From Gammaproteobacteria bacterium (GTDB lineage Bacteria > Pseudomonadota > Gammaproteobacteria > GCA-001735895): DNA of 28,998 bases. The position numbers and the translations under genes were made by a program. Location of the stretch: positions 1-28,998 of the forward strand of contig JAOUJX010000005.1 in NCBI GenBank assembly GCA_029882955.1, given 5' to 3'. The notes under the pieces are model-generated. The model had not been told where the DNA came from. It saw nothing but the letters and a program-made list of their open reading frames with translations, and did no database searches. Numbering within the stretch: position 1 is the stretch's first letter; every line of letters begins with the position of its first letter. Below, one piece after another: positions 24,280 through 28,998 of this stretch.

Positions 24280-24306
24280 TTATCGGCAGCTTGTAAAATA
24301 AGTTTA
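24280..24306 (-). promoter_or_regulatory. sigma-28 (FliA) promoter of flgM-flgN
   Basis: Reading the minus strand, TAAA at 24306-24303 is followed by exactly 15 bases and then GCCGATAA at 24287-24280. This is the FliA consensus TAAA-N15-GCCGATAA. Transcription would start near 24273, about 28 bases before the flgM ATG. Confidence 0.88.
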
Positions 24307-24321
24307 GCATTAATTTCAAAT

Positions 24322-25095
24322 TTATATATTTACCCTGACCAGGGCCTGGCCGGAGGCAATTCCTTCGACTACTCTTCTCGATTGATTGTTACGCACTTTG
24401 ACAGCTTCTCCTCGTCGAGCCGAGCTCAAAGCCTGGCCAGTCGATTTTATCTCCAAACCCTTGTATTCAAGAATCAGGGTTACCTGTTGACCCGATTTCA
24501 CCATAAGACGAGGTCTCAGATTGTTTGGTGTCAATACAGTGCCTCGCTTTAAGTTACGTCGAACCTCAAGACTGGCGAAATCATCGTCACGGGCATAATA
24601 GCCATTATTCAGGCGTGAGATATTCTTCTTTTGAAAACTAACCTTGTTTTCGTCAATAATTTGACCCTTGTGTAAAGGAGTGGCTGCAATTAATACATCA
24701 TCGTAGAGGTCTATACGGACTGGTAATAGCAGTTTCCAGGCAGTTGCGCCGGCGCAGCTTATATTGAGGGCAGTGTTGCCAAATAGTTTATTCGGGTTCG
24801 TAAACTCTATCGAGAGTGCATTAGGACAGGCTTTTAATTTTAACCTGTTATCGATATGACCCACCTCGAAGCCAGGCGGGTAGGGGCTTTGATACGGGTG
24901 TTGAGCAATAAATTCTTCAGCTTGCAGGCGGATAGACGGCAGGCTCTGGAATTCGGCTGCCATCACAGGTTGGTAACTGATGCCGACACCGATTAGCAAT
25001 AGTGTTATCGCAGTAATTTTCAATATACGGTCTATACTAAAAACAGTGTGATGCGCTGAGCCAAGTTTTTTCTGGTAACAATTTATATTGTACAT
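24322..25095 (-). CDS. flgA: FlgA, P-ring assembly chaperone
   Basis: The ATG at 25095 gives 257 residues. An in-frame TTG at 25023 gives 233 residues and a cleaner signal peptide beginning (M)KITAITLLLIGVG and ending PVMA. The body has the SAF/FlgA pattern, including GQIIDENKVSF and RNLKRGTVLTPNNLR, and ends SARRGEAVKVRNNQS with GRAxV-like ending ASGQALVRV. FlgA chaperones FlgI in the periplasm during P-ring assembly. Neither start has a good Shine-Dalgarno. A sigma-54 promoter ends only about 13 bases before the ATG, so its predicted transcription start almost coincides with the ATG, which favours the TTG or another downstream start. Confidence 0.88.
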   Translation of the reverse strand: MYNINCYQKKLGSAHHTVFSIDRILKITAITLLLIGVGISYQPVMAAEFQSLPSIRLQAEEFIAQHPYQSPYPPGFEVGHIDNRLKLKACPNALSIEFTNPNKLFGNTALNISCAGATAWKLLLPVRIDLYDDVLIAATPLHKGQIIDENKVSFQKKNISRLNNGYYARDDDFASLEVRRNLKRGTVLTPNNLRPRLMVKSGQQVTLILEYKGLEIKSTGQALSSARRGEAVKVRNNQSRRVVEGIASGQALVRVNI

Positions 25096-25107
25096 ATTGT
25101 AAATAAA

Positions 25108-25122
25108 GCAATATTTAAGCCA
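25108..25122 (-). promoter_or_regulatory. sigma-54 promoter upstream of flgA
   Basis: The minus strand reads TGGCTTAAATATTGC (25122-25108). The -24 GG and -12 GC are separated by ten bases, matching TGGCAC-N5-TTGC except for two bases. Transcription would start near 25096. Confidence 0.7.
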
Positions 25123-25270
25123 AAAAACTTTATTCAAGTATTCGGTGGTTTCGCCGACATGGTGTAAAGCATGCTGAGAAACTTTAGTTATAGTGGATTT
25201 TAAATATGCTGACGAGGTAATAACTGCTCTCGTCAAAGCTTAAATTTTAGACCTATTGAGAGGAAGGATT

Positions 25271-26203
25271 ATGTCCGGCGTAATGGCGAGTGTCGACCAA
25301 CGTACCCAATTGGCGGGTAGAAATCGACTTGAACTGCTGATGTTTCGACTGAGCGGTCGTCAGTTATACGGGATTAACGTGTTTAAAGTACGCGAGGTCC
25401 TGCAATGCCCGAAACTGTCCAGTGTTCCGCGGTCTCATCAGGTGGTTCGAGGCATCGCCAATATTCGCGGCAGTACGATTACCATTATGGATTTAAGTAT
25501 GGCAATTGGTGGTCCACCGATTCAGGATATTGAAAACTCTTTTGTTATCATTTCTGAATACAATCGTAGTGTGCAGGGATTCCTTGTTCATGAAGTTGAC
25601 CGCATAGTTAACCTTAACTGGAAAGACATTCATGCACCGCCTAGCGGTACCGCTGCCGGCTCGAGTTACCTTACTGCGGTAACACATGTCGATGGTGCAA
25701 TGATTGAAGTTATTGACGTTGAAAGAATTCTCGCCGAAGTGGTTGGTGCCAAGGAGAATCTTTCTCAGGAGATGGTAGGCAGAGTGGGCCAAGCGGCAAC
25801 GGAAAAGAACCTGATACTGGTTTCAGACGACTCGATCGTTGCGCGTAAGCAAGTATGTAAGACTCTCGAAAACGATATGTCTATAGAGACCGTAACGGCC
25901 AAGAATGGTCAGCAGGCGCTCGATATCTTAAAAAAATGGGCTGATGAAAAAAGTCCTGAGTTAGAAAGATTAGCTTTGGTTATATCAGATATAGAGATGC
26001 CTGAAATGGACGGCTATACCTTCACCACGTCGGTACGAGCGGATGAGCGTTTGAAGGATTTATACATCATTTTACATACGTCGATGAGTGGCGTATTTAA
26101 TCAGGATATAGTGAATAAGGTTGGTGCCGACAAATTTATTCCAAAATTCGATCCCGATGTTCTGGCCGAGGCTGTGTTAGAAGTGCTGGAGGCACCCGAG
26201 TAA
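25271..26203 (+). CDS. cheV: CheV, CheW-receiver hybrid chemotaxis coupling protein
   Basis: The ATG at 25271 is preceded by AGGAAGG, and the product has 310 residues. Residues about 18-160 form a CheW-like domain. Residues about 180-310 form a receiver domain with D186-D187 (VSDDS), phosphoacceptor D240 (VISDIEMPEMDG), T270 and a late Lys at about 292. CheV couples chemoreceptors to CheA and may adapt through phosphorylation. Its place between flgA and flgB is common in Pseudomonas and Vibrio, where cheR normally follows. Here cheR is absent. Confidence 0.95.
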   Translation: MSGVMASVDQRTQLAGRNRLELLMFRLSGRQLYGINVFKVREVLQCPKLSSVPRSHQVVRGIANIRGSTITIMDLSMAIGGPPIQDIENSFVIISEYNRSVQGFLVHEVDRIVNLNWKDIHAPPSGTAAGSSYLTAVTHVDGAMIEVIDVERILAEVVGAKENLSQEMVGRVGQAATEKNLILVSDDSIVARKQVCKTLENDMSIETVTAKNGQQALDILKKWADEKSPELERLALVISDIEMPEMDGYTFTTSVRADERLKDLYIILHTSMSGVFNQDIVNKVGADKFIPKFDPDVLAEAVLEVLEAPE

Positions 26204-26220
26204 AGCGATTCATTGAGAAG

Positions 26221-26243
26221 GGCGGCAAGCTAGCTTTGCCGCC
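26221..26243 (+). terminator. GC-rich hairpin after cheV
   Basis: GGCGGCAA (26221-26228) and TTGCCGCC (26236-26243) form a perfect 8-bp stem with a 7-base loop, 17 bases after the cheV stop. Only a short T run (CTTTT, about 26254) follows some bases later. It probably acts as a terminator or transcript stabiliser. Confidence 0.55.
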
Positions 26244-26327
26244 AGTGTTGCCGCTTTTGCCACTAGCTGGCTGAATTAACCACTAGAAACTAGTCTAAGT
26301 AACTGAATTGAAATGATAAAATATCAA

Positions 26328-26343
26328 TGGCACCGTATCTGCA
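26328..26343 (+). promoter_or_regulatory. sigma-54 promoter of flgBCDE
   Basis: TGGCAC-CGTAT-CTGCA at 26328-26343 keeps the invariant GG and GC with ten bases between them and differs from TGGCAC-N5-TTGCA at one base. Transcription would start near 26354, about 25 bases before the flgB ATG. It places flgBCDE among the RpoN-dependent class of flagellar genes. Confidence 0.88.
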
Positions 26344-26378
26344 GTCTATCCCGTTAAGTAAAATACACGGTGCCAGCG

Positions 26379-26783
26379 ATGCCCATCAGTTTCGAAAAAG
26401 CATTTTCCATCCACGACGACGCAATGATCATGCGAGCCCGGCGCTCGAGTATCCTGGCCTCGAATATTGCTAATACCGATACACCCAATTACAAGGCTCG
26501 AGATATCGACTTTAAGGCGGTCATGCGTTCGATGCAGCAGCCTCAAACAGGCGACAGGTTAGCCCTCGCGAGCACTCATCGAAACCATTTGTCGACGGCT
26601 AATTCCAGAATTGACGCAGCGATCCAGTATCGTAATCCGTTACATGCCTCACTCGATGGTAATACCGTCGACTCACACGTCGAGCAGGCCAAATTTGCCG
26701 AAAATGCATTACAGTATCAAACCAGTTTTACTTTTTTAGACAGCAAAATTAAGGGCATAGTAAGAGCCTTGAAAGGAGAATAA
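26379..26783 (+). CDS. flgB: FlgB, proximal rod protein
   Basis: The ATG at 26379 gives 134 residues, while a GTG three codons upstream is possible. The N-terminus contains the rod/hook motif SNIANTDTPNYKARDIDF, and the C-terminal helix has FLDSKIKGIVRAL. FlgB is a rod subunit linking the MS ring and the rest of the rod in the periplasm. It is the first gene after a sigma-54 promoter, and flgC follows with two bases between. The ribosome binding site is weak. Confidence 0.95.
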   Translation: MPISFEKAFSIHDDAMIMRARRSSILASNIANTDTPNYKARDIDFKAVMRSMQQPQTGDRLALASTHRNHLSTANSRIDAAIQYRNPLHASLDGNTVDSHVEQAKFAENALQYQTSFTFLDSKIKGIVRALKGE

Positions 26784-26785
26784 TA

Positions 26786-27196
26786 ATGGGACTATTCGCT
26801 AATTTTGATATTTCAGGTAGTGCTGTCAGTGCACAGTCAATCCGCCTGAACACCACAGCCAGCAATATGGCGAACACCGAAACCCTGGCATCAAGTAAAG
26901 AAGAGGCTTATCGGGCCAGGCAGCCGGTTTTCCAGGCTCTGGTCGGTAAGCACATGGACGCCTCTCAGGTTGGTGTGCGTATGCTGGGCATTGTTGAGAG
27001 TCAGGCTGATGTGATTCAGCGTTACGATCCTGGTCATGCCATGGCTAATGAAGAAGGTTTTGTGTTTGCGAGTAACGTTAACCCGGTTGAAGAGATGGCG
27101 AATATGATTTCGGCATCCCGGGCCTATCAAAACAATATTGAAGTGATGAATACCTCGCGTGATTTGCTCATGCGAGCGTTATCTCTCGGTAAGTAG
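26786..27196 (+). CDS. flgC: FlgC, proximal rod protein
   Basis: This 136-residue protein begins with FDISGSAVSAQSIRLNTTAS and the family motif ASNMANTET. The C-terminus has NPVEEMANMISASRAYQNN and NTSRDLLMRALSLG, typical of rod/hook axial proteins. An AAAGGAGAA ribosome binding site overlaps the end of flgB. It is exported through the flagellar apparatus and polymerises in the rod. Length and order are standard. Confidence 0.96.
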   Translation: MGLFANFDISGSAVSAQSIRLNTTASNMANTETLASSKEEAYRARQPVFQALVGKHMDASQVGVRMLGIVESQADVIQRYDPGHAMANEEGFVFASNVNPVEEMANMISASRAYQNNIEVMNTSRDLLMRALSLGK

Positions 27197-27198
27197 CT

Positions 27199-27876
27199 AT
27201 GAATGAGATCGATAAAACTAATCCATTTTCGCAACTGGGCTTGAGTAATACTCAGGAGAGCAAGAGCAAAGACAACGATGAGCTTGGTCAGGCCGCGTTT
27301 CTCGAATTAATGACGGCTCAGCTTAAATTTCAGGATCCGTTGAAACCGATGGAAAACGGCGACTTCCTGGCGCAGATGGCACAGTTTGGTACGGTAAGTG
27401 GGATTAACGAACTGAATAGTAATTTTAATACGCTGTCCAGTTCGTTCCAGTCTAATCAGGCTTTACAGGCTTCTACTCTGGTGGGTAGAAGAGTCCTGGT
27501 TCCTGCAGAAGGCGGTTATCTGAAAGATGGTGCGAGCCTGAGTGGCTCGGTCGATCTTGAGCAGCCTGCGAGCAAGTTGATTATTACCGTGAAATCATCA
27601 AGCGGACAAATCGTCAATCGGCAGGATCTGGGGCTACAGCAGGCAGGTTTAATCGATTTTGAGTGGAATGGCCTTGATCAGAATGGTAGCAGGATGCCCG
27701 TCGGTGAATATCAGATCGAGGCGGAGGTACATCGTGGTACAGACGTGAGTTCGGGTGCGACTTTATCAGTGGTTGATGTCGAAAGTGTCACGTTAGGAAA
27801 AGCAGGTCAGGATCTTACCTTAAGTGTCTCTGGTCTGGGTGATATCGATATGAGTCAGGTTCGTAAAATTTTGTAG
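27199..27876 (+). CDS. flgD: FlgD, hook cap protein
   Basis: This 225-residue protein contains the conserved FLELMTAQLKFQDPLKPMEN segment and the following FLAQMAQFGTVSGINELN (about 34-75). Its C-terminal half is the Ig/tudor-like FlgD domain with DFEWNGLDQNG. FlgD caps the growing hook and is needed for FlgE polymerisation, then is replaced by FlgK. It starts two bases after flgC and is followed by flgE after 18 bases. Confidence 0.96.
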   Translation: MNEIDKTNPFSQLGLSNTQESKSKDNDELGQAAFLELMTAQLKFQDPLKPMENGDFLAQMAQFGTVSGINELNSNFNTLSSSFQSNQALQASTLVGRRVLVPAEGGYLKDGASLSGSVDLEQPASKLIITVKSSSGQIVNRQDLGLQQAGLIDFEWNGLDQNGSRMPVGEYQIEAEVHRGTDVSSGATLSVVDVESVTLGKAGQDLTLSVSGLGDIDMSQVRKIL

Positions 27877-27894
27877 GAAAGCAGAGGAAATAAT

Positions 27895-28998
27895 ATGTCA
27901 TTTAATACAGCACTAAGTGGGCTACAGGCGGCAACGGTCGACCTTAACGTCACCAGTAATAATATCGCTAACGTTTCTACTACAGGCTTTAAGCGCTCAA
28001 GAGCAGAGTTTGCAGACTTGTTCCAGGTGTCTCCGTTCGGGAATGCGCCAACAGCAGTAGGCAGTGGTGTGCAGGTAGCCAGTGTCAGCCAGCAGTTCGA
28101 GCAGGGTAATATGGAATTCACCCAGGCTACACTCGACCTGGCTGTCAGTGGTCAGGGCTTTTTTATTGTTGATCAGAATTTAACCGGGACTGATATCGCC
28201 TATACCCGGGCGGGTCAGTTTCGAGCCGATGCCAGTGGTTACATCACTAATAGTAACGGGCAGTATTTACAGGCATTCCCGGTCGATGCGCAGGGGAATG
28301 TTACCTCGACCAGCTTAAATGCTACCGTACCCGTGCAATTGCCAGCGTCTACCGGAGCGCCTCTAGCTACTACTGAAATTGAAGTAGGGGTTAACCTGGA
28401 CGAGAATACAATAGGTCTCGATCCAGCCAACTTTGATCCAACCGCCAGCAATACTTATTCTCATTCGACTTCTACCACAGTATTCGACTCTCTGGGCGCC
28501 TCGCATATCATGACTTATTACTTTGTACATGATTTACAGGGTTCAGCGACTAATCCTGGTGCCGACCCTAATCAATGGGCAGTGTTTGCCTATGTTGATG
28601 GTGGCGAAGTTGATATCAATGGTGGAACCACAGTGACTCATCCCAGCGGTGGTGTGCCCTTGAACCAGGATATCGGTCTACTTAATTTCAATCCCGATGG
28701 CTCTTTTGCCAGCAGTACACCGGCTTTACTTGAGTCGGTTAATATACCGCTTACCAATGGTTCTAATCCGTTATCGGTGATTCACGACTTCGCAAATAAT
28801 ACCACCACGCAATATTCGGCTGGTTTTGCCGTTAATACCCTGGACCCGAACGGCTATTCGACTGGTCGTTTAACCGGGCTCGATATATCAGAAGAAGGTA
28901 TCATCCGGGCAACTTTCAGCAATGGCGTCTCAACGCCGCTGGGGCAAATCGCTCTGGCTGACTTCCCCAATAGTCAGGGCTTAAAGAATGTCGGCAGT
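27895..28998 (+). CDS. flgE: FlgE, hook protein, C-terminus cut by window edge
   Basis: The ATG at 27895 is preceded by AGAGGAAA. The frame is open for 368 codons to the window end without a stop. The beginning (FNTALSGLQAATVDLNVTSN) and SNNIANVSTTGFKRSRAEF are diagnostic of hook/rod proteins. LDLAVSGQGFFIV and YTRAGQFRADASGY are the next conserved block. A Ser/Thr/Asn/Gly-rich D2/D3 surface region follows. It polymerises into the hook outside the cell, capped by FlgD. FlgE is usually 400 residues or more, so some tens of residues at least are missing. Confidence 0.96.
   Translation, partial: MSFNTALSGLQAATVDLNVTSNNIANVSTTGFKRSRAEFADLFQVSPFGNAPTAVGSGVQVASVSQQFEQGNMEFTQATLDLAVSGQGFFIVDQNLTGTDIAYTRAGQFRADASGYITNSNGQYLQAFPVDAQGNVTSTSLNATVPVQLPASTGAPLATTEIEVGVNLDENTIGLDPANFDPTASNTYSHSTSTTVFDSLGASHIMTYYFVHDLQGSATNPGADPNQWAVFAYVDGGEVDINGGTTVTHPSGGVPLNQDIGLLNFNPDGSFASSTPALLESVNIPLTNGSNPLSVIHDFANNTTTQYSAGFAVNTLDPNGYSTGRLTGLDISEEGIIRATFSNGVSTPLGQIALADFPNSQGLKNVGS

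Noticed and set aside
25201..25255. Possible sigma-28 promoter for cheV (TAAA followed by an ATAA-rich stretch).
   Set aside because: The spacing and the -10 core do not fit GCCGATAA, unlike the perfect flgM site.

Overview
The window looks like the chromosome of a motile, respiratory, Gram-negative gammaproteobacterium. This is inferred from the complete System I (Ccm) cytochrome c maturation operon with separate CcmH and CcmI, the succinylase-branch dap cluster with gluQ, and the flgNMA-cheV-flgBCDE order with sigma-54 and sigma-28 type promoters. There is no rRNA or marker gene that fixes the genus. No tRNA, CRISPR array, prophage or intact insertion sequence was seen.

Layout. 1-661: partial YheT-like alpha/beta hydrolase, minus strand. 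733-7612: ccmABCDEFGHI, tightly packed on the plus strand. 7609-7927: two very small membrane proteins at the tail of that run. 7928-8290: a gene-free leader with a perfect FNR/Anr-type box (TTGAT-N4-ATCAA). 8291-11113: a three-gene electron-transfer operon of a membrane-anchored octaheme cytochrome c, a cytochrome b561-like membrane subunit and a membrane-anchored triheme cytochrome c. 11269-13358: an unrecognised pair, a coiled-coil polytopic membrane protein and a von Willebrand A-like lipoprotein. 13429-16776: LysR regulator, rhodanese, GlxA-type AraC regulator and a divergent alpha/beta hydrolase. 16781-21190: minus-strand dapC-dapD-yffB-like-dapE-gluQ, coupled by 1-4 base overlaps after dapD. 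21315-23198: a short-chain dehydrogenase and an exported protein with two thioredoxin folds. 23199-23436: short direct repeats, a TATAAT box and a strong intrinsic terminator, possibly a small RNA gene. 23437-28998: flagellar genes, with flgA, flgM and flgN on the minus strand and cheV and flgBCDE on the plus strand. flgE runs off the window.

How the parts fit. The Ccm machinery attaches heme to exported apocytochromes, and the multiheme operon next door is an obvious client. The b subunit plus two multiheme c subunits suggest a quinol-linked electron conduit that resembles Geobacter Cbc-type complexes in architecture only, and the FNR-type box suggests anaerobic induction. The flagellar promoters show the usual hierarchy: sigma-54 sites before flgA and flgB, and a sigma-28 site before flgM. 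The least explained pieces are the b/multiheme-c operon, with two unusual heme motifs and no visible terminal reductase, and the membrane/VWA-lipoprotein pair.
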